64,000 nucleotides of DNA from Parablautia intestinalis. Its GTDB lineage: Bacteria; Bacillota; Clostridia; Lachnospirales; Lachnospiraceae. The notes under the pieces are model-generated. The model worked only from the letters and a program-made list of their open reading frames with translations, searched no databases and was not told where the DNA came from. Below are positions 53,395-62,044 of this stretch, piece after piece (within the stretch, counting starts at the first letter, position 1; each line of letters begins with the position of its first letter). The stretch covers positions 62,001-126,000 of the forward strand of contig RAYQ01000014.1 of NCBI GenBank assembly GCA_003612395.1. Direction: 5' to 3'. A program made the translations under genes and the position numbers.

Positions 53395-54621
53395 TCAATA
53401 AAAAATATGTCCACCGATTCTGGTTCCTGTAAGGCCCTCAATTGGTGTTCTGAAAAACAGGCAGTTCCCTACCGTAGTTGTTCCTGTCATAGCGGCATCT
53501 GCCGCCCTGTAGCAGGCGTCCGTAGCACGGTTTTCCGCAAGGGCCAGAGCCAGACGTCCGCTGGCAACCGGCGAAAACTGCTTGTTCTGGTAGATTACGC
53601 CCACCACCGTATCAGGGAACACGGAGCTCATGACACGGTTCATAACCACTGCCCCCACGGCAACCTGCCCTTCATAAGGCTGATTGCCGGCCTCACAGTA
53701 AATTAAATTGGCTAACAGATACCTGTCCCCCTCTGCAAAAGAAATATCCGATATGTTGCGCCATGCCGATTGTGCCGCCAGCTGGGAAAGCCTTCTTTCC
53801 TCCGCCAGTTCTTCCTGCAGTCTGGCTATATCGCTTTTTTGTTCCGCCAGTTCTTTCTCATACTGCAGCATCTCCGCTTCCGTCTGGGCCATCTCCTGCT
53901 GCGTACTGTTTATTTCACCGGAAACCTGTCCCACCAGTCCCTGGAAACGGCTCCGCTCCGCCTCCACAGACACTTTCAGCTCATCCAGGTCTTCTTTTTC
54001 CTGTACAAGCTGCGCCTCTTTTTCCTCTATCTCCTCCCGTATGGCAATAAACTCATCAAGCTGTTTTCTATCATACTCCGAAAGCTTTTCTATGTAATCC
54101 TGGCGGTTTAAAAGCTCCGCAAAATTCGCTGACCCAAAAAGCATTTCCATCATAATGTAATCCCTTTTTTCATACATAAACTGGATTCGCTTTTTCATAG
54201 CCTCATATTGAATGCCTTCCTTTTCCCAGGCATCCTCCAATTCCTTTTCAGTGGTTTCTATCTCCGCGTTCTTATCCGCTATCTTTTCCTCAAGCTCGGC
54301 TAAATTATTGCTGACCGCCGTCAGCTCCGAATTCAGGCTGTTAAGCTGGCCTTTCAGGCCTTCGGCCTCCTCATTTAAGCCGGCCAGCTCATTTTTTCTT
54401 GATTTGATTTCGCTTTCTGTCTGCTCCTTTTCCTCTTTCCTCTCGTTGATCTCCTTCTCTAAATCCGATATCTTATCCGCATAAGCTGTCAAAGGAAAAG
54501 CGCATACCAAAAGAACTGCCGCCATGACTGCCGCAATTCCTCTTCTTTTTTTCATATTCTCTTTGCAGCGCAGTCCTGTCTGCTGCTGCCTGTCAGCATT
54601 TGATTGGAAAATCCCTTTCAA
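53395..54621 (-). CDS. Coiled-coil SleB-type cell wall hydrolase
   Basis: A 408-residue exported peptidoglycan hydrolase. TTG 54621 has AGGAGGTG 7 nt upstream; the signal peptide ends near PLTAYA. Residues about 50-290 form a long PcsB-like coiled coil (KISDLEKEINERKEEKEQTESE ... KDEL-type heptads), and the C-terminal 110 residues are a SleB/Hydrolase_2 domain (LANLIYCEAGNQPYEGQVAVGAVVMNRV with the likely catalytic Glu in YCEAG). The architecture suggests divisome-linked or spore-cortex activity. Two SleB-like genes lie in this window; this one is host-type. Confidence 0.85.
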   Translation of the reverse strand: MKGIFQSNADRQQQTGLRCKENMKKRRGIAAVMAAVLLVCAFPLTAYADKISDLEKEINERKEEKEQTESEIKSRKNELAGLNEEAEGLKGQLNSLNSELTAVSNNLAELEEKIADKNAEIETTEKELEDAWEKEGIQYEAMKKRIQFMYEKRDYIMMEMLFGSANFAELLNRQDYIEKLSEYDRKQLDEFIAIREEIEEKEAQLVQEKEDLDELKVSVEAERSRFQGLVGQVSGEINSTQQEMAQTEAEMLQYEKELAEQKSDIARLQEELAEERRLSQLAAQSAWRNISDISFAEGDRYLLANLIYCEAGNQPYEGQVAVGAVVMNRVMSSVFPDTVVGVIYQNKQFSPVASGRLALALAENRATDACYRAADAAMTGTTTVGNCLFFRTPIEGLTGTRIGGHIFY

Positions 54622-54657
54622 GGATACACCTCCTGTGGGCGATAACTGTATTACTGT

Positions 54658-55080
54658 TCACAGCTTACTTATTCTGCGTATATGATTTTCTCCCTGTGAA
54701 AATTCCGTATCCAAAAAGACGTCTACTATTTCAAGGGCTAAATTTTCCCCTGTAATTCCGCCGCCCAGGGCAAGCATATTGGCGTTATTGTGCAATCTTG
54801 TCATCTTAGCAAGATAAGGATCCGTACACAGTGCACAGCGTATTCCCGGCACCTTGTTTGCCGCAATGGATATTCCGATACCTGTGGTGCACACCACAAT
54901 TCCCCTGTCGCATTCTCCCTCTGCCACTGCCCTTGCAGCGGCTTTTCCAAAATCAGGATAATCGCAGGAGCTCTTATCATAGCATCCAAAGTCCTTGTAA
55001 GCAATTCCTCTTTCTTTTAAGTGTTCCATAACCCGGCATTTCAAATCGTATCCGCCATGATCACTGCCTATTGCCAGCAT
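54658..55080 (-). CDS. rpiB: Ribose-5-phosphate isomerase B
   Basis: A 140-residue cytoplasmic enzyme interconverting ribose-5-phosphate and ribulose-5-phosphate (also allose-6-phosphate in some). Motifs: IGSDHGGYDLK, DFGCYDKSSCDYPDFG, VCTTGIGISIAANKVPGIRCALC with the catalytic Cys, and RLHNNANMLALGG. AAGGAGG precedes the ATG. It sits between Sua5-type and hydrolase genes, a common order in Clostridia. Confidence 0.95.
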   Translation of the reverse strand: MLAIGSDHGGYDLKCRVMEHLKERGIAYKDFGCYDKSSCDYPDFGKAAARAVAEGECDRGIVVCTTGIGISIAANKVPGIRCALCTDPYLAKMTRLHNNANMLALGGGITGENLALEIVDVFLDTEFSQGENHIRRISKL

Positions 55081-55112
55081 GTTCCTTTTCCTCCTTCTTT
55101 CTCATCCTTTTC

Positions 55113-56162
55113 TTATAATGAAACTACCCGATGACCGGCAGCCTTTAAGAGTCTGTTCATAATTGCCGCTCCCACGCCCTGCTGTTCGAAGCTTTCTGTA
55201 TAAATAACCTGTATATTCTCATCATCAAACTCTCTGAGGATACGGAATAAATGCCTGGCAATCTGCTCCTTATCGCTGCGGCTTCCCACACTCTTTATGC
55301 TGTCCGCGTGATAGTGTCCGGCCGTCTCATCGGTGGCAATAACACCGGTCCGTTTGCCCTCCGCCCTGCCGCTCTTTAGCCGCTCATTGATATATGCCTC
55401 CACCTGCTGTGCCGCTCCCTCCACAATCATAAGGCTCCCCTCAGGCGCATAATGCCTGTATTTCATTCCCGGCGCTTTAGGCGCCGCACTGCAGGCTTCG
55501 TCTGTGATTGCCCTGTCAACATCCACATTTCCTATAACAGCTGCAATCATCTCCTTTGTTATATATCCGGGTCTCAATATCACCGGTTTTTCTTCCGTCA
55601 AATCCACAATGGTAGATTCCAGTCCAATGACCGATTCCCCGCCGTCAATGATCATATCCACCCGTCCATCCAAATCCTCTATGACATATTTCGCCACTGT
55701 AGGGCTTGGCCGTCCGGAGCGGTTCGCGCTGGGAGCCGCTATGTACCCTCCCGCCGCTTCAATAAGCGCTCCTGCCACCTTATTAGAGGGCATCCGCACC
55801 GCCACCGTCTCAAGCCCTCCTGTGGTCCTTTTCGGGACGTGGTCAGATTTATGAAAAATCATGGTAAGCGGGCCCGGCCAAAATTTATCAGCCAGTTTAT
55901 AAGCCGTCTCAGGGATCTCCTTTACCAGAAAAGAAAGGGCATCTATTCTTGTAATATGCACAATCAGGGGATTGTCAGAGGGTCTTCCCTTCGCCGCATA
56001 TATCTTTTCCGAGGATGATGCGTTTAACGCATCTCCCCCAATCCCGTATACTGTCTCCGTAGGGAAAGCCACCAGTCCGCCTGCCTTAATAATCTTACCG
56101 GCCCTTGTAATTGCCTCCCTGTCTATATTTTCTTCTTCTATTATAACAATCTCCGTATTCAT
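55113..56162 (-). CDS. tsaC: Threonylcarbamoyl-AMP synthase, Sua5 type
   Basis: A 349-residue enzyme of tRNA t6A synthesis that makes threonylcarbamoyl-AMP from threonine, bicarbonate and ATP. The YrdC domain has GLVAFPTETVYGIGGDAL, AKGRPSDNPL, RTTGGLETVAVRMPSN and APSANRSGRPSPT; the C-terminal Sua5 extension (YRHYAPEG then about 100 residues) makes it the long form (sometimes named sua5/ywlC). The ribosome site is weak. rpiB follows 32 bp downstream. Confidence 0.93.
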   Translation of the reverse strand: MNTEIVIIEEENIDREAITRAGKIIKAGGLVAFPTETVYGIGGDALNASSSEKIYAAKGRPSDNPLIVHITRIDALSFLVKEIPETAYKLADKFWPGPLTMIFHKSDHVPKRTTGGLETVAVRMPSNKVAGALIEAAGGYIAAPSANRSGRPSPTVAKYVIEDLDGRVDMIIDGGESVIGLESTIVDLTEEKPVILRPGYITKEMIAAVIGNVDVDRAITDEACSAAPKAPGMKYRHYAPEGSLMIVEGAAQQVEAYINERLKSGRAEGKRTGVIATDETAGHYHADSIKSVGSRSDKEQIARHLFRILREFDDENIQVIYTESFEQQGVGAAIMNRLLKAAGHRVVSL

Positions 56163-56280
56163 CGTATAAGTTTACGGGCAGATATCTCCTGTCCTAACCC
56201 TCCGTTTATAACCCTTTGTTTCTGCTAAACCGCTATTTCACAATTACTTTATCACATTATTCTAGCTTTGAAAACCATAT

Positions 56281-57243
56281 TTATTGATTATAAATATGGT
56301 CTTTAAACCATTCTTTATTTTTCTCAAAATCAATTTCCAGCACAGCCATTCCCCGAATATCTGCCGGATTATAGGTTCCTTCCACAGGAATACTCCCCTG
56401 GCCGTTTTCATACAGCAAAAATTTCCCTGCCTGAAGGCTCAGCGCAAAGCACTCTCCCTTTGTCAGGTTTGTGGTCAGATTCGGTAAAATGCCATCCACT
56501 ATTTTTTCAGGTCCTGCCAGAACTGCCATTGGTAATTTTTCAATTACTGCTCCTAAAACCTTTCTCTGCCTTTCGGTTCTTCCAAAATCCGTTCCTATAT
56601 ACCGGTTTCTGCTATAGGCAAGGGCCTGAGGACCGTTTAAGTGCACCATACCGCTCGCACCGGTATCCATATAATCTGTTCCCTCTGCGCGGTTTGTAAG
56701 CATATTGTACTCTGCCAAATACGCATTGACATACTCAATTTCCTGCCCGGACAGCTCCAGATCAACGCCGTTTACCGCATCTACCAAAGCTGCAAACGCC
56801 TCAAAATTTACAAGCACATACCGGTTTACATCTATATCAAAGTTCTGCTCAATAGTCTCCATAAGCAGCCCTGGCCCGCCAAATGCATAAGCCGCATTCA
56901 AACGGTTGCCTTCATGTCCGGGAATGTCCACGTAGATATCGCGCAGAATCGATGTCATATAAATACTTTTTGTTTTGTCGCTGACAGAAAGCAATATCAT
57001 GGCATCCGACCTGCCGTCTTCCCCATTTTCTCTGGAATCATTTCCTATCAGCAAGATGTTCACAACTCCATCCTGCTGCCACGGCTCCTCCGCGTACTCA
57101 GCCGCTTCCAGATAATTCATTTTCTCATATAGACGGCCTACTATATAGTACCAGCCGCCTAATAGCACAAGCACAAACACAATCAGAAATATAACAGCCC
57201 TCTTAAGGCCGGATTTTTGGCGTCTTTTTTCATGTCTTCTCAT
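56281..57243 (-). CDS. LytR-CpsA-Psr family cell wall protein
   Basis: A 320-residue protein with a basic N-terminus, one transmembrane helix (AVIFLIVFVLVLLGGWYYIV) and an extracellular LCP domain: NILLIGNDSRENGEDGRSDAMILL, SILRDIYVDIPGHEGNRLNAAYAFGG and ALAYSRNRYIGTDFGRTERQRKV, which bind polyprenyl pyrophosphate through Arg and Asp. Such enzymes attach teichoic acids or other polymers to peptidoglycan. It is 165 bp from the next gene, so it has its own promoter. Confidence 0.92.
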   Translation of the reverse strand: MRRHEKRRQKSGLKRAVIFLIVFVLVLLGGWYYIVGRLYEKMNYLEAAEYAEEPWQQDGVVNILLIGNDSRENGEDGRSDAMILLSVSDKTKSIYMTSILRDIYVDIPGHEGNRLNAAYAFGGPGLLMETIEQNFDIDVNRYVLVNFEAFAALVDAVNGVDLELSGQEIEYVNAYLAEYNMLTNRAEGTDYMDTGASGMVHLNGPQALAYSRNRYIGTDFGRTERQRKVLGAVIEKLPMAVLAGPEKIVDGILPNLTTNLTKGECFALSLQAGKFLLYENGQGSIPVEGTYNPADIRGMAVLEIDFEKNKEWFKDHIYNQ

Positions 57244-57408
57244 TCCGTCCCCATAACGCCGCTTCTTACGGCTTAAATCTTAAGGAAGAGTTCCCACCTT
57301 TAAATGTTCCTTTTCTCTCCACTATATGATTTAACATTTCAGGGCCGGACTGTCAATACTTAATCCTGCTTGCACACCTTTTTACACACCTTTATCCATG
57401 ATGGTTTG

Positions 57409-58137
57409 TCACTTTTCTTTTGCTCCGTTCAAATATTTCATCACCCCTATGTAAAGATTCCACGCTAATTTTTCCTGGTATAGGTCAGTAGAAAGCAGTT
57501 CTGCCTCCTCCCTGTTTGACAAAAATCCGCACTCTGCAATCACAATGGGTCTGGTAGTTTTTTTCAGCAAAAAATAGCTGTCATTTCCCTTCGCCACTCT
57601 TTTATTTTCAGGGGAAAGGCTACGAAGCTGTTCCTGCAAAAGCCCGGCAAGCTGCCTGCTTTTGCTGCTGGTCTCATAATAAAAAACCTGAGCTCCTTTT
57701 ACATATTCCTCATGGTAGCTGTTCTGATGTATGCTCACTACAAGTACCGGGTCAGATGTCTCAATGATCTCAAGTCTTCTTTTCATGTCCTGTACTTTCT
57801 TATTGGATGCTCCCTCGTCATACAGGCCCTCATCTCCCTCCCGGGTCATCACCACCTTAATTCCCTCTGCCTCTAAAAACATCTTTAATTTATGGGCAAT
57901 TTTTAAGTTAATATCCTTTTCCAACTGATCATTAATTCCCACTTTACCGGGATCGGCGCCCCCATGTCCCGCATCAATCACCACACAAATATCTCTTTCC
58001 CTTTTTACCTGCATGGAATCTACATAAACAGCCCCTTCTCTCGCCACTACAAACATGGAAACCATCAAAATTCCTACCATCACCAGCTTCAAAATTCTAT
58101 TTTGATTGTCCGTCATGTTATTTACGCCACCACTCAT
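57409..58137 (-). CDS. cwlD: N-acetylmuramoyl-L-alanine amidase, CwlD-like
   Basis: A 242-residue Amidase_3 enzyme with N-terminal membrane anchor (LKLVMVGILMVSMFVVA). Zinc ligands: His in VVIDAGHGGADPG, Glu in LEKDINLKIA, His in SIHQNSYHE, and Glu in AECGFLSN. Length and order match CwlD, which makes the muramic-delta-lactam needed for spore germination. The lack of extra binding domains also fits. A start at ATG 58116 is possible. A terminator lies just upstream of its leader (58161-58193), so it has its own promoter. Confidence 0.85.
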   Translation of the reverse strand: MSGGVNNMTDNQNRILKLVMVGILMVSMFVVAREGAVYVDSMQVKRERDICVVIDAGHGGADPGKVGINDQLEKDINLKIAHKLKMFLEAEGIKVVMTREGDEGLYDEGASNKKVQDMKRRLEIIETSDPVLVVSIHQNSYHEEYVKGAQVFYYETSSKSRQLAGLLQEQLRSLSPENKRVAKGNDSYFLLKKTTRPIVIAECGFLSNREEAELLSTDLYQEKLAWNLYIGVMKYLNGAKEK

Positions 58138-58160
58138 CTTAGATTTCTCTAAAATGTATG

Positions 58161-58193
58161 AAAAATAAGCCGCAGGTATACCCTACGGCTTAT
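58161..58193 (-). terminator. Terminator of the GH18 gene
   Basis: Minus-strand ATAAGCCGTAGG, GTATA loop, CCTGCGGCTTAT then TTTTT. It separates the GH18 gene from cwlD. Confidence 0.85.
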
Positions 58194-58268
58194 CCTTATC
58201 TGGTGAAAAGCTCCTTTTGGCGCGGCAGGTGCCCTCTGCCTGAGAGTTCATAAAATGCCGTACTTTAT

Positions 58269-59966
58269 TTAGCGGCTCAGATATGCTCCTATTACATCCC
58301 ATATTTCCGCTTTTTCATAGCCAAGGCGCCAGCTGGCCACCCCTCCGATGGCATACTTGTCCATAATGTTCAGCTTAACCTCTATAGAACGCTCATCCTC
58401 CAGCCATACCTGATACAGACTTCCCCCATCCGTATACTCTCCATAATTCTGACAGGTTTCCTCGCTCCATTCCGTCTGGATGCTGTGAGCGCGCACATAT
58501 TCCTCTGCCATATCCATGCCAACTGCCTGGCTGCTAAGCGTACCATCCTTTGTCTCCCAGATTCTGGTATAAAAAGGAACCGCATTAATAACCTTATTAG
58601 AAGGCACCTGCTCCACTGTTCTTGCAATACCTTCCTCTACGAAATCTATAGAAGCTACGCTCCCTGCTTCCGGGCTGCCTGCATAATGCTCATCATAGCC
58701 CATAATAATCACATAGTCTGCAACCACACCCTGCTCCTGTCTGTCATAGTGGTCATTGTATCCCCTGGGTACATAATTATCCACAGACAATACAATGCCG
58801 TTCGCTCTGCAGGGTATGGACAGCTCTCTTATAAACTGAATATAATGCTCTCCGCAGTCTGTGCTGATCTGCTCAAAGTCCACATTGATTCCGTCAAGGC
58901 CATAGGTAAACACCATATCCATCAAGCCGTCAATGAGTTTTGCCCGTTTCGTTGTGGAAGAAAGGATCTCATACATATCAATACTGTCTTTATATGCAAT
59001 ATTTTCCACCAGCCCCCAGACCTCAAGCCCTTTATTGTGGGCTCTGTCCACATAGTCCTTACTTGCAAAGCTGGTGAAGTTTCCCTCATTGTCACTTAAC
59101 ATGAACCAGGTAGGCGAAATAACATTCAGTCCCTTTGCCTGTGCCGTCACTTCATCAAGCGTATCATTTCCGGCCACGCTTGCCACCACATGCCATCCCA
59201 AATTAATTTTGTAGTCTCTGGTTACACTGGTATATTCCGGCTCCTCATAATCTGTAACCGCTATTGGCGTCTCGCTTCTGGCCTCCTCCAAACGTTTATT
59301 CTCCACATATCCGATAATGGCATTCCGTGTCTTGACCTTACTCCAGGTCTCCATCTGCTCAAGGATGATGAGCGCATCACCCTTTTGGACATCTGCAAGA
59401 ATTTCACTTTTTACGCCGCCAAGCACTCTCACGGCAGTATTCTTTTTCACATCCGCTACCTGTCTTTCTTCCCAGGTCGTATAAATCTGCACTCGTTCCG
59501 GCTCTGTAAAGCCCTCATACGAAAAATTCGTATACCGCTTCACATAGTCCAGGGCCACATAAAGAGTCTCCCCTTCATATCTTGCCGGCACATAGGAAAG
59601 CGCCTCCGTTCCATTTTGATCTGCCACTTCACTGCTTCCAATAACTGTACGGATAATATCATCCGGAACCGTATATAGTAACAGACCCTCGCCCTTATCC
59701 TCATAAAAACGGTCATTAAAATAGGTATGAACCGTATTCAAATCCAAGTAATAAATACCGTCAAAAAGAGCTGCTCTTTCTTCGATTATTTCATCCTGCA
59801 GCACAATTGCCACATCTGCGTCTCCCCTCATATCAAAATAAGCATTTAAATCCGCACGCTCTTTTGAATAGGAATATCTTTCTAACAGCTTCGCCCCAAT
59901 GCTGATCCCCGCTATTACTATAATAAGGACGATTGCTATTAAAACAGGCACTATTTTTTTCTTCAT
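58269..59966 (-). CDS. Glycoside hydrolase 18 protein with SH3-like domain
   Basis: A 565-residue exported protein with one N-terminal membrane helix. Residues about 45-150 resemble a copper amine oxidase N-like domain; 175-230 is an SH3-type domain (RVLGGVKSEILADVQKGDALII then WSKVKT); the C-terminal 320 residues are a GH18 barrel with the catalytic DGINVDFEQI. The three-part layout is like spore-coat or cortex lytic SleL/YaaH relatives. GGAGG lies 7 nt before the ATG. Function is probably peptidoglycan or chitin-like glycan cleavage, perhaps at spore stages. Confidence 0.85.
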   Translation of the reverse strand: MKKKIVPVLIAIVLIIVIAGISIGAKLLERYSYSKERADLNAYFDMRGDADVAIVLQDEIIEERAALFDGIYYLDLNTVHTYFNDRFYEDKGEGLLLYTVPDDIIRTVIGSSEVADQNGTEALSYVPARYEGETLYVALDYVKRYTNFSYEGFTEPERVQIYTTWEERQVADVKKNTAVRVLGGVKSEILADVQKGDALIILEQMETWSKVKTRNAIIGYVENKRLEEARSETPIAVTDYEEPEYTSVTRDYKINLGWHVVASVAGNDTLDEVTAQAKGLNVISPTWFMLSDNEGNFTSFASKDYVDRAHNKGLEVWGLVENIAYKDSIDMYEILSSTTKRAKLIDGLMDMVFTYGLDGINVDFEQISTDCGEHYIQFIRELSIPCRANGIVLSVDNYVPRGYNDHYDRQEQGVVADYVIIMGYDEHYAGSPEAGSVASIDFVEEGIARTVEQVPSNKVINAVPFYTRIWETKDGTLSSQAVGMDMAEEYVRAHSIQTEWSEETCQNYGEYTDGGSLYQVWLEDERSIEVKLNIMDKYAIGGVASWRLGYEKAEIWDVIGAYLSR

Positions 59967-60133
59967 CCCGTAACCTCCAATCGTCCTATATTATAGCAGA
60001 CTATTCCTACACCGTCATTATCAATTTTGACTTTTTCCAACATTTTCCTGGTGCGGGGAGAGCAGAATCAAATTTTTATAAGGGGCTTTCTGTCATCTGG
60101 TTTTACTTCCCCGCCTCATTTTAGACAGGGGCA

Positions 60134-60352
60134 TTATTTTTGAAAAATTCTGTCATATCTTATCTCTTTTACCTTCCCGTTCTCATCAGTCACATAGTCA
60201 GGCATATAAATTGTATCCTCATTTACACAATTCTTTACAATATAATCCGTAGTGGACGGCACGCCATTTAAATACAATTTAATACCCATCTTTTCCATAC
60301 CTTCAAGCTGCTCCTTAAGAGAATCGGAATTCGTTTTATTTTCCGAAGTCAT
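60134..60352 (-). CDS. Small hypothetical protein
   Basis: A 72-residue soluble protein, with QLEGMEKMGIKLYLNGVPSTTD and NEDTIYMPDYVTDENG; GAGGG lies 7 nt upstream of the ATG. No family recognised. It may be a small Lachnospiraceae-type conserved protein. It is isolated between the GH18 gene and a long non-coding gap. Confidence 0.5.
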   Translation of the reverse strand: MTSENKTNSDSLKEQLEGMEKMGIKLYLNGVPSTTDYIVKNCVNEDTIYMPDYVTDENGKVKEIRYDRIFQK

Positions 60353-60863
60353 CTTTATACCCTCACATAGCGCAAGCTGTGCTTGCGGTACTTCATCAAT
60401 AAGTAGTCCGGAGGTTTACTTCCAAACTTTCTCCCATAGGTTTCAAGACACAATTTTTGACAATTTCCAAAAGGATTCCGTGATATGTCGTGTCAAAGGG
60501 ATAAATTAATCTTGAAACCGTTATAGTTTTTTTATTAATGACGATAATAAAAACAGGTAAGACGCCGGATACGTATCTAAAAATAGTTACCGCTGCGAAT
60601 TTCCAATAGGGGTGAATTATAACAGATGAAAATCTATAGAAATATTCGCGACAAGCACAAAGCCTGTTAGACATCCCTCCTTAGGCAAAATTCTCCGGTG
60701 CCTGTAAACTTAGAAAATTCTGACTTTCACTTACTCATAGGAGAATAAAACCTTTTTAACCGAAGGGGATAGATAGCGCCGGCCTTCGCATGCCGCATAT
60801 AGCGTCCGCTTCGGCCAGGCTTTTCCTGATTAAATTTGCTTAGATTCGTATAAATAAAATGTC
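60353..60863. other. Long intergenic region, no confident gene
   Basis: This gap has GC-rich blocks that can pair locally: a GGCCGAAGC-containing stretch around 60785-60825, and GGAGAAT-containing pieces near 60690 and 60740. An ATG with AGGAGGG just upstream (60674) opens a 92-codon frame, but the ribosome site is too close and the peptide has no family look. A structured leader or small RNA on the minus strand is possible; I cannot name one. Confidence 0.35.
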
Positions 60864-61045
60864 CTATTCATGCCTCCTCCCGATACAGGATTTACCCGGA
60901 AGCATCTTACATGGAAAATTATAGTGCAAATTACCAATTTTATCAAGTGATTTTATAATTATTTTATTTATTTTTAACAATTTCCCCAAAAAAAGTAAAA
61001 ACAATGTGCGTTTATTAAATTTTTTTAAACTGTTTTTTTGCCCTA

Positions 61046-61074
61046 TTGACTTAAATTCGCACAAAGTATAATAT
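61046..61074 (+). promoter_or_regulatory. mecA promoter
   Basis: TTGACT (61046-61051) with a 17-nt spacer to TAATAT (61069-61074), overlapping TATAAT at 61067-61072. An AT-rich upstream tract (60940-61040) may act as an UP element. Confidence 0.65.
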
Positions 61075-61144
61075 AATTTTAAGTGACTGCAAGTGTCACC
61101 AAACGGCAGGATAACAGTATCTTAATAGTGAGGATGTGATAATA

Positions 61145-61945
61145 ATGAAAATAGAAAAAGTTAACGATCATCAGATTCGCTGTACTCTGACCAGGGAAGA
61201 CCTGGCAGACAGAGAATTAAAACTCAGCGAGCTTGCTTATGGTACCGAAAAGGCCAAAGATTTATTCCGGGATATGATGCAGCAGGCGTCTTTTGAATTT
61301 GGATTTGAAGCGGAAGATATTCCCTTGATGATAGAAGCCATTCCTTTAAATTCCGAGTGTATTGTCCTAATCATCACAAAGGTGGAAGATCCCGATGAGC
61401 TTGACACGCGTTTTTCAAAGTTTGCCCCCTCTGTCCACGAAGATGGCAATACCTTAGATGATGTCTTAGATACCATTGCGGAGGGCGCGGACGATGTACT
61501 GGATCTTTTCAGAAAAATCCAAAACAACAAGTCTACCGGTACTTCAGCAGAAAATGCCCCACAGACCCAGCAGCCGGAGCAGGATGCAGAAAGCACCAAA
61601 CGCTCCTTTAAAAATGCTCTCCAGAAAAAGCTTTCTGATACGGCAGTTTCCATGGAACTTACAAGAATTTATACTTTTAGATCCCTTCGGGAAATAACTG
61701 ACCTTGCACATGTCCTTTCCGGTTTTTATAACGGTGCAAACTCCTTATACAAACAAAAGGACAATACCTATATACTTGTACTTTCCAAAAGCTCTCATAC
61801 ACCTGTTGAGTTTAATAAGGTATGCAATATTCTCTCCGAATATGGTTCCTGCATCAAATCAGTGCCGGCATCCGAAGCGTATCTGGAGGAACATTTTGAA
61901 CCGATTGTAAAAAATACGGCTTTACAATCTTTGTCCTGCATATAA
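61145..61945 (+). CDS. mecA: MecA-family ClpC adaptor
   Basis: A 266-residue cytoplasmic adaptor that delivers substrates to the ClpCP protease. N-terminal MKIEKVNDHQIRCTLTREDLADREL is the recognition domain; an acidic Gln/Pro/Glu-rich linker spans about 125-150; the C-terminal domain contains YTFRSLREITDLAHVLSGF and YLEEHFEPI. I chose ATG 61145; an in-frame GTG at 61136 lies too near GAGG. A strong promoter and a shared terminator (62007-62044) make it monocistronic. Confidence 0.9.
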   Translation: MKIEKVNDHQIRCTLTREDLADRELKLSELAYGTEKAKDLFRDMMQQASFEFGFEAEDIPLMIEAIPLNSECIVLIITKVEDPDELDTRFSKFAPSVHEDGNTLDDVLDTIAEGADDVLDLFRKIQNNKSTGTSAENAPQTQQPEQDAESTKRSFKNALQKKLSDTAVSMELTRIYTFRSLREITDLAHVLSGFYNGANSLYKQKDNTYILVLSKSSHTPVEFNKVCNILSEYGSCIKSVPASEAYLEEHFEPIVKNTALQSLSCI

Positions 61946-61976
61946 AGCCAAACTATGAAGTAAAGCTGAAATACAA

Positions 61977-62006
61977 AAACGCTGCCGCGCTTTGCGAGAC
62001 AGCATT
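61977..62006. repeat. REP-like palindrome, single copy
   Basis: AAACGCTGCCGCGCTTTGCG followed by AGACAGCATT; same family as 12231-12334 and 20238-20267. It lies just after mecA. Confidence 0.6.
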
Positions 62007-62044
62007 TAATAAAGAAGGACTGCATAAGCAGTTCTTCTTTATTA
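62007..62044. terminator. Bidirectional terminator between mecA and the adaptor gene
   Basis: TAATAAAGAAGGACTGC pairs with GCAGTTCTTCTTTATTA around ATAA (one G-T pair). It serves convergent genes and overlaps the last codon of the minus-strand gene. Confidence 0.85.

Noticed and set aside
58200-58268. Glycine riboswitch-like words on the minus strand (ACTCTCAGGC and CCAAAAGGAGC) just after the GH18 gene
   Set aside because: The 5' half of the aptamer and its P1 partner are missing, the order of the words is not that of the consensus, and the downstream gene (cwlD) has no glycine link.
60396-60674. 92-codon frame on the minus strand in the long gap
   Set aside because: The AGGAGG is only about one base from the ATG, and the peptide has no recognisable composition or family; kept as uncertain non-coding DNA.
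60864-61064. 66-codon frame on the minus strand over the mecA promoter
   Set aside because: It covers an AT-rich promoter region, has Lys/Asn/Ile bias expected of random AT-rich DNA, and lacks a ribosome site.
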